NCBI GenBank assembly: GCA_002633005.1
Contig: NMRA01000026.1
Span: forward strand, 1,120,860-1,184,859
Reading direction: 5' to 3'
DNA: 64,000 bases
Source: Phoronis australis
Lineage: Eukaryota > Phoronida > Phoronidae
The notes beneath the pieces are model-generated. The model ran no database searches, was not told the origin of the DNA, and saw only the letters and a program-made list of their open reading frames with translations. This document shows positions 36,982-49,428 of the stretch, piece after piece. How positions within the stretch are numbered: the stretch's first letter is position 1; every line of letters begins with the position of its first letter. A program made the position numbers and the translations under genes.

Positions 36982-39900
36982 GGCATGGCGTGAGAGTTAG
37001 AACTTACATTTCAAAAGTTTATAAAACTGAAGTCTTCGATTTTCCGCATAGAACACGGTCTAACTGTTAATAATAAATTTGAAATGATTTACAACACTCA
37101 TTAAACTCTGTTTTTTCTATCTGAACAAGGCATTTTAAAAAAATAAACATACTGACTGCTTGCGGGTTTGTATAAAAGCTTATTATAACACGCAGTCTGT
37201 AATACATACACACGATTGTAGCTCAAGACACGTTCAGTTTATTTACAGTTCTTGGTTTGAGTTCTATCGCTTTGGGATCGCTCGAACTATTTTCTATGAG
37301 ATTAAAATCTTAGATAAAACTCTGACCAAATGAAGTTGCATCATCGATAAATAAACATCTATTGTCAGTTTGTGTAGTCAGTCTGAATACGTTGTATCAA
37401 CGGTAGTGCACTGCACCAAATTTCCCTATTTTGAAAGAATCGCAAATTTGACGCAGACGAAATTGTAAGTGTAAAATTTCGTTCAAAACAATGCGTCTTG
37501 TTGCGAATGTTTCGCACGAAACTTAAAAATTCTGTTTCATGTGCCCTTGTTCTATCTACATATAAGTATCTGAGATTTTCTGTCAATGCCTTTTGGCTCG
37601 AGACTTCGACTTAGCACACTCCGTGAAAAGTTCGAAAGTCTTGATTTTTGACACTGCCATTTCACGGGCTAAACGGACTTGACAGAAAATCCTAGACATA
37701 GCTAAAAGAACAAAGAAACAGGATTCGTAAATGACGCGCGAAAAATTTTACGAGTGTGAAATATTTGTTGGTCTTGGGTAAAATTACGATTAAAAAACCA
37801 ATCCCATGGGAACTGTATTTTCATGCACGTAATACGTTTCTGTTATCAATAAACATTTCAAATATGTAACAGGATTTCAGCGGCTGAAAATTGCCATCTA
37901 GAAAGTTGGGAGACTCTTGATAACGAAGCCTTGGTTACTGTAATTTACTATTGTCAATAAAGTTTAGTGTAATCAATTTTTGTACAAGAAAGCTATAACT
38001 TTACGAACAGACCTTCAGTTCAGGATCGACCCGAACATGAATGAATCTATAGGAACAACTTCGAAACTGTAGCGGATGAACTCGTTTGGTTTCATTATTT
38101 TTTTTTTCTTCCCTACAAGTTGGCGCGTGGCCCTTTAATTGGCATCGCGTGCAGCCAAATGAAATTACTGAAATCTCCGTCGACAGACAAACGTTGGCTC
38201 CATTGCTCAAAAATGCTCAGAGGAGTACAATCGTAGGAATTTCTGGCTATGTCCCCATGTCGTCTGACACAGACAATTCAAATAAATGGAAGACATTACA
38301 ATTACACTTGTCTCATGCTGCATGCTCTGACGTTGTCGCTTGTCCATCCAAAACATCATATTTAAGTAGTGTGCACGTGGCATTGTCAATATTTAGGGTT
38401 TAAACATACAGCTTGCAGGATCTCACACAGCCAGGCGCCTGCTTGCAATTTATTATAGATTACACTCATCATAAGAAACTTCGTCGACGAAAAACGCTTG
38501 ATGAAACCACAACGTTATTATTGCCGCATTCATTATTATTACTAATTATGTAAAGATTACGACTAGCAACGTTCAAATTATTATCATTGTCATTATTATC
38601 TTTATTTTTGTTGTTATAATCCCTGTAGCTAACCAGTAGCGTTTATATCGTTTTTCAGCATCACAATCGTGTTTAGTTACGCAATTGTACGTTATAACCT
38701 CTATCATACAAGAGTATAGTCCTTCAACAGTTTGCTAACGGATAAAAATATTTAATGAACGCATTATCGTTGGCTGTTTGTATTACCACAAACTTACAAT
38801 TTACTGGCGTCCTTATATCAAGTATGTTCACGTAGACCAAATATAAACGTCTACCGCGCAACAAGTGGAATAAATTGACTTGAAATTCTTTGCAATCCAA
38901 ATGTGTTGACTTACTGACTTGGAGGTGCAAAATGGACAGTGAACAATCTTATGACGCTTGATTTCTTTGAATAAGTGAAGAATTAGGCGAAATTGAGGTG
39001 TGTAACAATTGAATATATAGATCTAACTGGTGGTCAGTTCTTTTGATGTATTCTTCAGCGTTTTGTTGTTTATGCGTCATTGTTTGTCCATTATTTTGAG
39101 TGGCTATGTGTAATGTTGGGAACTTTCGGCGGGGTCACTTAGCTGTTTGAAATAATGTTTGCTCTTAAATGCGCAAACTGCAGTTCCGTGCATATGGAAG
39201 ACATCTTAGTGAAAAATTCAAAGATTTAATGCATGGAAAGTGCATTCCAAACGTAAACTAATGCGAAAGGTTTGGCGCAAATTGCGTGAAAACAAATGTG
39301 AAGAAAGTCTTTTATAATAGCTTAAAAATAATATTTTAAATGATTCTCAATTTGTTTCCGAAGTCCACAAAGTAGGTGGTCGTGTTTTTTAAACAGATGT
39401 AATGTTCTCAACATTGCTTGAGTATAACTAGCGTGGAACCCCCACGTTCAATGGATTCCTAATGATACTTTGCCTTTCTAAATGGCGCATAATCTTTGGG
39501 CGAACACTTCTACTTTTTGTCCTGACCAATTGACTTATTGACTCTATCTCTTATCGCACTCATGAAATCTAATACTAGCATGCCAAAAATGTTGAACAAT
39601 TACCAGTAATGCGTCTAACCAGGTTCAGCCTCATAGCGCCTTCAGCAGGTTTAAACTTATATGCGTACGAACGGTGTGCTTCAATGGGGCTCTGTTTTTA
39701 ACTTCGTTAATCTTGTCCCCGGGCTACAATACGAAAAATGCCTTAAACAAATATCATATATTTATATGCATTGTGATAAACCAATTTGTTGAAAATTTCT
39801 CAAACAAGAACTGTCCTGAAATGCTTGGAAACTTCGACTCGTGGACGCCGAAACTCGATTATTTGAGACTGCTAAGTCTAGAGAACACTTGGAGATAGTA

Positions 39901-42900
39901 AAATGATACATGATACTAGGTACAAGAACTTTCACCATTTGTGAAAACAGCATATAATTTAGTGATAAGGAATTTGACTAATTTGTTAGAAATAACATAA
40001 ATGTATAATTGAACAGAAAGTAGAGTGGACTGGCGACTGAATCGGGTGACTCGGGGTCATCTAGTCGCCGGAAAAAAACGGACGCAAAAGGAGGACGTTG
40101 GAAAATGTGAAGTTTGGTTGACTACCTAATAAGTTAATACATCAAAATCGTCATATCATTTATTTAAAAAATGTCCAAACGTCCCGTCATCAAATTCACT
40201 TGAGGAATGCCGCGCGAAAATGTGCAAAGCTTTGGTGTGCATGTTTTACAATCCTTGTGTCTTGCATTTAGCTTGCATCAAGATCAACTACAAAAAATCA
40301 AATCTTGCACAAATTTTTATTATAAGCTAAGCTATAACCATTTGCACGTATCCAAACAACGGATATGGATAACAAATAAATGGAATCACGTGTTCACCAG
40401 GTTGGCGCTGATAAATATCGTTTTAAAACTGAGTGTACTTTAAAACACGGGTCTAGTTTTTTGAATTGGCCAAAACAAGAGTGCAGCGTGGAAAAGCGTG
40501 ATAACCTACGAGAACCTTGTCTATCTCTTTTTGCCCGATGGCGAAACATTTTGTATCTTTCTGGAGTCCATGTAATAGCAGGGCACTTTGCCTGGAGATG
40601 CGCCTAACCTATGGAGAACATTTTGTCTTTAAGCCCCCAGGGTAAACCAAGCCGCTTTTGAAAGATTGGTAGCACAAACATAGTAAAAGTGGAGTGATAA
40701 ACGACACATGTGTACATATTTGTGGTAAACAAATACACCATTTTCTTACGATTTGCCCTTTAAGGGGTACCCCGTACGTCTCATCCTACCGTTACACTGA
40801 TATGAACAATCAGTCAACATAAAAGAGCTAATTGATTTTGGAATACTTGGCCACTTGCCGACGCCAATTGCATTTCCCGGGAGCATTTGGTTTTGGTCTA
40901 TGCCCTGGGGGTAATCGGCTATTTTTGACGGGGCGTACTTCGGGAAAATTAGGATGCCCATACATTTAGAGAGTGGCTTCGAAGAAAGGGAGGCCTAAGT
41001 GTAGGGATTTTTCATGAAAAAGTCACCTTTCCGTGGATCTTTGTTGCACAAACATCACCCTTTTGAAGGGATTATTATCCAAACATATACTTTTTCTCAA
41101 GAATTCTTCAAACCATCTACTTAACATATTTAAGCCTGAAACAGTACAAGAGATGATACATGTTGTGTGTGCTTTTGCATACAAAATAAAGAAAATGCAC
41201 TTCTGCATTTTTTGTAGAAAAATGATTTCCTTTTAGTTTTTCTAAACCACAAAGTGAACTTTTTGTAGAGAATTAAGATCAGAATACACCCTTTCATATC
41301 GAAACTTATCGTAACGTCACCCATTTGAGCGGCATGGGCAGTATAAAAGTAGGCCTACGGTATACTAGTCACTCAGTCAGTCAGAGCGGACCCCGCCAAT
41401 CGGGTATGCTCTACTAGCGGATTCGANGGGGTGGGGCGGACAACAATGTCCAAATGAGAAACGGATATCTCAGGTTGCGCCGCCATTTTGATGGTTTTAG
41501 GCAAGAGACGACTTGGGAATTTTTCCCATCACAGAGCAGAGACAGCCCGGCCATCCCCACTTTTGAACTCTACCCTGACTTGTGGTCGAAGGAGTTCAAA
41601 TTATTTCCTGCTTAGAAGCCACCTCCTTCGTCCCACTGACGCCGGGTCTGGGATCTTACGAGTGAGGATCGGCTCGGCAACTCCGGGAGAAACAGAAACT
41701 GGCACCGCCGTTTTGGTTAGGGGTGAAGGGCATGCGCGTACCCAGGAGGGGGGGCTCGGGGTGGGGGCTCGAACGAGCCCCCAATTTGGCGAAGTGAGCA
41801 AAAAGGTCCACCCATCAGAGACAAAAAGACCGTGAAAATTTGACATAAGTCTACTAAATAAGTGCAAACGCGCACTTGACAGTGGTGCTCCCGTTTTTTT
41901 TTCTTTTTTTTTCTTTTTAGTCCGCCAGCTCTTTTGTTAGCAGAATGTCTACAACGTCAGGAATTCGAGCCCCCCATATTGAAGGCTGGGTGCGCGCATG
42001 AAGGGTGTAGCTCTTAGGAAAAAATAACCTGGATTCCTCCTGTACTTAGATGACAATCTTCTTGTTCTGTTTAGTCCAACCTTTGTCATACCTTGTTGTC
42101 GAAATTCTGTTGATCATGACTTTCATTTTTCTCACCGATCGTCCTATTCCTGTTTCACCATCGGCGAAAATTGTCGTTCTTAGTGACACCTATTGGAGCA
42201 TGGCCTCAAAGACCGAGAAAGCGCATATATCAAGCTATCAAAGCATTTCATTATTTCCATCTAGTTCTACAAAATTGGTGATAAAATGTGACAGTATGTT
42301 AGTCACAGACACAATTGCAGTGCGGAACAACAAAAAAGGCAACACCACTTGTTATTTTATTTACTTGCAACTGTGACCAGACGCCCACTTGAACTAGGAG
42401 GGATGTCCAGGCATAGACTATAGACGAGTATCTATGGTCCAGGGGATTCGAGCCCACTGCACGGCCTCTGTTGCTCAACCCATTATTTTATATCGAACCC
42501 CTCGCCTGGCGCAAGTGTAGTCCACGAATACCAAGCCCCATATTTCAAGCGGTAATAAACACGTGGTTTCTGTCAAAACAGGTTTTGATTTAAGCCATTT
42601 ACCGCTATAAAATTGATCTTATCTTGCTCCTTGCCCAGTTTAGAAGAGGTCTGTGGTCTCAAGAATAATTTATACTTTGTTTTTTTTCTATCAAGCCTAG
42701 TCCCAACCACAGTTCTTTCGATGCCCCTCTCAAATTTGACTGTAAGTGCCTTAAAACGTTTTTTACAGAAAACATGGCTTAATGTCGCTTTAACCAAACG
42801 CTACTGTGCGTGGGACGTACTAGTAGCCTGAAAGCTTATTGTCGCCAGTCATGTACTGATTTACCTTTGGTCGATATCTAATAACGCAACTTCATACCAA

Positions 42901-45311
42901 AGTAGCGTCATTATTATCGATTTCTAGCTTAGCCACCGAAAAATTAACAGTAAATTTTCAATTCAACAATTTCACTGAAACAACTGAAAGACACTCCGTT
43001 TCCATGGTACAACGTCCAAGAACTGTCAAAAACTATTTGCAATGGGCGCACAACTACAAAACCACGTTGTCATTAGGAATCTTCAGCTAAACCAGACCGG
43101 TGTTTGACATGAAGAATCGTACACAAGTAGTAACGTAACTTGTAAGGTCTTGTTTCTGATGAAGAACTTCCGTCAGTGCAAGACTGGTTCCTAGGCTGAC
43201 GGTATGAATGAGCTCTAGTGCTCGCTATGACGTAGGCGTGTGCCTCGTAAATACGCAATAACACATAACGCACGCATATGGGCCAGAAGATTTCTGTCTC
43301 CTCTTTCATCCTTTTGAAAGTGCAAAATATAACACTGTAAACAATGGCGATATTATTACAAAAATATCACACCGATTATCCTAACAACAGTTTGTGGTCG
43401 GTGGTATTTGAGATCCGTTTACACAAGTGTGGAAAACATGCGCGGAGTGTAAATCATTCACGAGTTTGGACGAGTAAAAGTGAATGATAATAGCCCATGT
43501 GTAGGTGGAGCGCTGGGGATAATTAAAGGAGTTAGCGCGGGAAACCAGTCACAGATTGCCTTGGCCGTCTGACAACACATTAAAGACTTTGTTAAAGTCT
43601 TACAGAAGGGCTGTTGTGCATCCAGTTTTTATTGTTCTTCTTTGTTGTTTTATTGCGGTCTGTAATAAATAGATTTGTTGCTAACCGAGAAACGTTCATA
43701 CCTTCCCTGCGGGAACAAGTCCCGGGAAACAGGTACTGGCACGGTAGCGTGAGAACTCAGTTTCAGCAGAAATCTTAACTGGTTCGAAATCAAAAATAGA
43801 TTCCAAGGATGCCACCCCTTTTGGTAGCAGAATCTAAATCCATCCCTATGTTCGTCTACTGTCAGACTCCTTGTTAAAGATCGGCGAACCCCGCGCCTGG
43901 GCGGAAACATGTGCCTGGACGGACACAAACACTAATTTGCGGCACACTTTATATTTTTAACTTCAAATAACCTTGTCGAATTCATATTGCGATGATTAAA
44001 ATCCGAAAATCAACTAATTTACGCAGGGAAAATAACGACATCCGACGACTCCAACCAAACTCCAGGATATTTTTAACTACAGGCACACTCATGACATCTA
44101 CCTGGCAAAGAGCGGTGTCCGTGGTAGGTTAGTGTCGCCTCCAGACAAGTTTTCTGGAGGCCAACACGTCTCAGTTTTTAGGCTGAGTCACAAAACAGGT
44201 AATTTAACAGTTGGTTGTAGTTTAGGTGTGATGCACAGCCGAAATGTTATCACAACAAGATTTGCCTCAAGTATGCGCGCGCAACTCGAAACAAAGCTAA
44301 TTAGCATAACGTATTATATTAGACCACGGTAAATAGTTTGTTTATACATAATATTGCGAACACTTCGCCCTTTGATCATTTGTAGACTGTTTATAAAAAA
44401 TACATGGCTCAAAAGAAACCTGGGGTAAATGTAAAGATTAGCATATTTCCCTTGCTTTGATAGTTCACGGCGTACAGGAATTTCACTACCTGTCGATAAT
44501 TTACTCATGTTGTTTACCCAAGCAGTCATGTACTGTACATTTAGCGTAGTTCCATGAGGAATACCTAGGAGTTCTCTGAAATTCAAATTTACCAGGAAAT
44601 ATGTATTTTTGCAAGCACCGACATGCCTACATGTGAAATCAATGAGAAACTAACCGTTAGCGGTCTGATTTAGATCTTCAATTGCAAACGATAATATACT
44701 TCTGATGCCTGCATTATGAATCTTTTCACTATTTTATTTTTTCATTCGGCCTCAAAAGGAATCCTCCTCCATAAGTACTTTCACCGGCGAAACTCCGAAC
44801 ATTGATACCAAAGAAAGTAGAATTACTGTTAGTAGTGGTAACCTTCAATGTTATAATTCGCCCTGGTTATCTACGATGAATTCTTAACCCAAGCGCTTAG
44901 GGGGCTTACGCAATGCCAGGCCGAATACATCGCCTGTGGATACCGCTGCCCTCCAGATGGAAGCGTTGGTGGTCCAGCAAGCAACGTAATTTTACTCTCA
45001 TAAAATAGGTCTCATTATAAAATTTACTGTGACAGGATTTTATGACAGTGACCAACTCAAATTACAGACAATTGAGTCATGTGCAAGAGCCATTTTCGAA
45101 AGTCGCTATTTTACAAGCCAACCCCAATAACGTGTATTCTCGAGTCGCTGTTCGATGTTCTTGTTGCTCCTGTTCAACTTACAATAAAGAATATTACGAG
45201 GCGGACATAATGCATCAGTCGAGTTTCGTTTATAGCCAGCTAAGTAGGGCAAAATGCAGCTTAACTTGAATCATTTTACTCACATCCGTTGTTTAGTAAT
45301 ACATCAGTGGC

Positions 45312-45526
45312 GGATCTAGAATAACATAAGGGGGCCTAGCGGGGGCCAAGGGTGCACACTTCTGTTCGCAAAAATCTCTCGTTGGACTAAAAAAACCGGG
45401 AACACGATTTCTGTGGTCTGCGGCTCTTACTTGCTAACCTCAATATTTCCTCACGCTTCACGTTGTTGCATTTTGCTTGCGGCAGCCAAAGGGGGGGGGG
45501 GCTTCCCCCAAAATCCGCATATGTAC
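45312..45526. mobile_element. Possible hAT-like element fragment
   Basis: CAGTGGCGGATCTAGAATAA near 45305 is a start often seen at hAT-type elements. It is followed by G-rich DNA ending in a run of 11 or more G, then 'cttcccccaaaatccgcat' near 45511-45530, where ATCCGC pairs with GCGGAT. TIRs are short and no target duplication is clear. Confidence 0.3.
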
Positions 45527-47621
45527 ATAAATAGCTATTTGTAAAGGTTCACGTCCATGAAGTTGCAGTTTTCAGGCACATAAACCTATACATTCGGTTT
45601 CCTATCGCCATCATCATGTATTCTGTGGTTCTACTTCACCAACACGGAGACATGTTGGTACACTTCACAAACATAAAGAACTCGATTCCGATTTAAAAAA
45701 ACGTCAAAATCAACCCCCTGCGCAAGTTGGCCCACCAGCGAAGCAATCGATAGAAAATCGTTTAACACAAGTCGTTCTGACCACACGGCCAAACAACTCA
45801 GGCCGAAACTGTTCAATAAATTGGTGTGTGTAAAGCCAGTAATGTTTACATAGTCAAAGGTCAGAATATCCCCTCCTATTATGAATTATGCTCAATTAAT
45901 TAACAGCTATTGTTGACAATAATTACTTGACAATAGCTGTCAAACCGGCAGTTCGAAATCACAGACCATTGTTGAGTACAGTCGATGTTGACGCTGGCAA
46001 TAGGCATACATTGGTCCTGCCTGACCATTAAATACACTGCAGTGATAAATCGAAAAACTATACAAAATAACTTTTGGAGTAACTTGCATCATGAAGGAGC
46101 TTCTCCATAAATTGGAGGTGTTGGGAGCCGAAATATTGAGAGAAAGAGAAAACTCTTTTCCGTAGATTCTTTTTTAACAAGAACTATCAGAACGTTCGTT
46201 TTGATTTTACGTTTCGGTTTTCAGTACAAGCAAACTGGTGCATGTTGAATGGTAGCTAAGGCGGTCGAGATTTTTGTTATTTTCCAATGCAAAAATTATT
46301 TGATGTTAATAGAAGATGAACAATGTAGAAATTACTTCATTAGAGATGGTGGACATTATTATTCGTTTAAGTTAAGTACATGGTGCGAAACTACATAAAT
46401 TGAACGTTGTAAATTTTCAATTTCATCAAAATATACAAATATCGAACTTAAACTTATGGGCGATATCTTTAAACTTGTACCAATTTTCTTTGAAATCGCA
46501 AGTACAAGAATTGGGAATAAACACGTCTGCGGTTGATCTTCGAAAATACCTCGAGACATGGTCTAAATCTCACTAAGGGGTCTGTTATGCCGTCACTGCT
46601 ACAGGCCATACGTATCCTTCAATAATTAATTTATTATTAGCATGGGAAAATCATTAGGACCGTGAAAGACCATCGATAACGTGACTGTACCAGGTTTCCC
46701 CTTTCAGTCGATGTATCGGGTTAGCCCCATGGGGTAATAATTTCGGATCGATCACAGGTCGAAAGGGCTATTTAGTATTTGATGTTTTGTCGTCTTTGCC
46801 TCAGCAGGGGTCTCATTCATTAGAAAAATATTATGAATGAAGTAGACAGCATGAATTACACTGGCAGACAACTTAATTTGCATACGTGACCATATTTAGG
46901 CATTCGCACCATATAAGGGATATCGACCGGTTAGAAATCCGATAACTAATTAACTTGGTCAGGGGTCTATCGTCGATGAGACTAATTATTGGAATCTAAT
47001 TTCCGGTGAAGAAAACAATACGTAATAAAGCCAGCTTTCTCAGACGACTGGTTCCAAGTTTTCTAATGAAGTTAAGTATCAATTAACGAGTTCATTCACA
47101 GGCCGTATAGAAGAAGATCAATTTTTATTATGAAAGCAAACATCGTCTCCTTGTCAAGACTGTACAGTAGCCAGACGGTAACCTCGTTGACGATGGACTA
47201 AGTTGTTTAATTAGTCCAAAACAAAGTAATTATCATTGTCTGTGAACATACGACTATTGTTCCATTGTTTGGAGGAAATGAAGACAGACGACAGTCATAT
47301 GGCCGACTGCAATTGTCGTCTGCTAATAATGCATTCATGTCAAATACGAGGGATGATCACTGAGGTGTGTAACGACTAGTCATAGCCCAATAATTCAGGA
47401 CTCAGGAAAAGAACACCTTGATCTTGGGGAGATGATATGCAAACATCCATAATAAGAGATAAAAAACGCAACCTACTAAAATAAAATATATATATAGATA
47501 TAATTATTATTAAAATTATTATACCTTGACTGAAAAAACAATCTCCACATAGTAACAGACTTGGCCATGTTCTCCACAAACACAATAAAGTAACTGATTA
47601 AACAGTCATTGTTAGTGTCCC

Positions 47622-47745
47622 CCTTAAAGAGGCATTATCGGTTTTACATCACAGAAAAAAACACTATTTGTTATTACTGTTGACTGGAAGATATTTCTTG
47701 AAGATATCAGCTTTGAACAGAGCTATAAAACAATAAATATGAATC
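47622..47745 (+). repeat. Dispersed repeat family B, copy 4
   Basis: Contains 'aaagaggcattatcggtttt', then 'tcttgaagatatcagctttg', 'aacagagctataaaacaata' and 'aatatgaatcacat'. The block order is the same as in the 18595 and 27975 copies. Confidence 0.55.
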
Positions 47746-48110
47746 ACATACTCTACTAAGCAGGAGGGACTTGTCTGAACAGCAAAGTGGTTGGCTGCAA
47801 TTGCAGAGCCAGTTGGTTCCATTCTGTGCTACTGTTAATTTCTTTAAAATTACTTTTGGTGTTAGAAATGTCCTTTCAACTAGCCACTTCTTTAATACAA
47901 GCATTGATCAAGATTTACGAAAAATGAATAACAGACAATATATTGTAAAAAATACTGTATTTTTAAAAAATGACACCCACTAGTTGCAGGCACCAATTCA
48001 TTGATAAGGCCAATGATTTGAATAGTTCATTGTAATTAACACCTAATTAACCACTATTGAATAACTGCAAAACTTACTCAATTACTCAATAAGTTTTCAA
48101 TAAGCATGTC

Positions 48111-48623
48111 TAAAGGCCTTTTCATACTGATTTAACTGTGGTCTGAGCGGAGCGTCAACGTAAACTGCGAAGTTAACTAAACCGCTCATACCGGCTTCTA
48201 ATCGGTACTTAACGGATATCGAAGTAAATGGCAGGTGACGCTGTTGTAATCAAAGTAATCGCAAGGTAGTGCTGCATTCCAAATTTTTTTTAACGTGACA
48301 ATTTTGGGAACATTTACACGTGGCGAGATAAAACTTATTTTTAATCAGATTGGTGATTATTTGAGAAAAATATAACGAACTATTTGCGACGACACTACCC
48401 TCTAATTGTTGACGATAACAGTGGGACCTGGCTATAACTTCGATGGGACCGAAGTTGACCGTTCATACTGCACTGCAGCGTAGACGCTCCGCTATCAAAT
48501 CCACCTGTTTACTGCGAAGTTAATTGGTGCTGTTAACTTCGATCCAGGACTGAAGTTAACCATTTATACTGACAGCAACTCCCCAAAACATCGATGCGTC
48601 AATGTTAGTATGAACGGCCCTTA
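48111..48623. mobile_element. Full-length TA-flanked MITE, about 513 bp
   Basis: Ends are TAAAGGCCTTTTCATACT and, inverted, TAAGGGCCGTTCATACT, which are imperfect TIRs of about 17 bp including the flanking TA. It lacks coding capacity. The first half matches the truncated copy at 36587-36834, which defines a family. A TA target suggests a Tc1/mariner-type or similar source, but no transposase is present to confirm it. Confidence 0.75.
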
Positions 48624-49416
48624 AGTCAAAGTAATCAAGGGGATAACATAATCACCTCTTTATATAGTACACCCAGTCCTAACAGAATAACAATGACCTC
48701 ATGCAGAGGACAGTTTTGGTTGAGAAAATCACGTATCCAAGGTCCTTACACGACTGGAAATGGTGTGCACCTTCAAGTAAAATGTGTCGACTGCGATCGG
48801 CAGAAATGGAAGACCAAACCTTGTTGTTTTCTGGTTACAAGAACTGGCGCACATTGGGATTAGCTTCTCGACAGTTCTGTGCACCTTTGAGATCACATAT
48901 ACTGTGAACTTTACTGCAATCATTGGCAGTAGCTACTAACAGGGGTCAGAGATTTTGATTACCAGTTTGATGCCTATTATACAGTGTCAGCACCACTATC
49001 ACAAAAACACTTTCAAATTTGAAGTCTGCTAGCTTCAGGGTGTTTCAAACACCAAAAACACGATTTACTGTCTGTTACAACTGTCACTCCATACGCATGA
49101 CTGGTGCCTTTGTTGCATGCTTCTTAATCAATCACAGAAAGTTTTCATATGCAGTAAAACAAGAACAGACCCTGGTCTAATTCATCACTAGCAAGTGGCA
49201 AAACCATTTTGTCTATTAGATATTCACACAGCTCAGAAAGGTATATCCTCTATAGTGTGTCTTTTAAATGTAACACAATTGTTTCACATGGCCAAAGCAC
49301 CATCAAAAACTTGAAAAAATACCAACAAGCAATTTTTTTCTGCAATACAGCAATGTTTCACAAAAACACAGCCGTCAGTCAAGTAAAATGGGCACCCGTC
49401 ATTGTCCAAACAGGTA

Positions 49417-49428
49417 TCACTGCCAAAC
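49417..49428 (-). CDS. TRAF7: TRAF7 terminal coding micro-exon
   Basis: After a strong acceptor (TTTTCTTTTTCAG|) the sequence reads GTT TGG CAG TGA: Val-Trp-Gln-stop. Human TRAF7 ends VWTC, so this supplies the closing VW of the last blade in the expected phase 0. The 3'UTR should continue below 49417; I could not place a poly(A) signal there. Confidence 0.8.
   Translation of the reverse strand, partial: VWQ

Larger units (their letters stand above)
36982..48110. other. Gene-free region between noggin and TRAF7
   Basis: No protein-coding exon or RNA gene is recognised in 11 kb. It holds GC- and poly-G-rich patches near 41430-41960 and 45310-45550, an isolated N at 41427 and a family B repeat at 47622. 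A 115-codon open frame at 41488-41835 lies in the GC-rich patch and matches nothing I know. Confidence 0.45.

Noticed and set aside
36819-37070. 83-codon frame over the duplicated 151-bp block
   Set aside because: The duplication looks like an assembly artefact and the frame begins inside a MITE end; no similarity to known proteins.
41427-41427. Single N near a GC-rich patch
   Set aside because: Unlike the N at 36586, I see no duplicated flank, so there is nothing to say beyond an unresolved base or short gap.
41488-41867. 115-codon frame and its antisense partner in a GC-rich patch
   Set aside because: Overlapping long frames on both strands are expected in GC-rich DNA; no family similarity.
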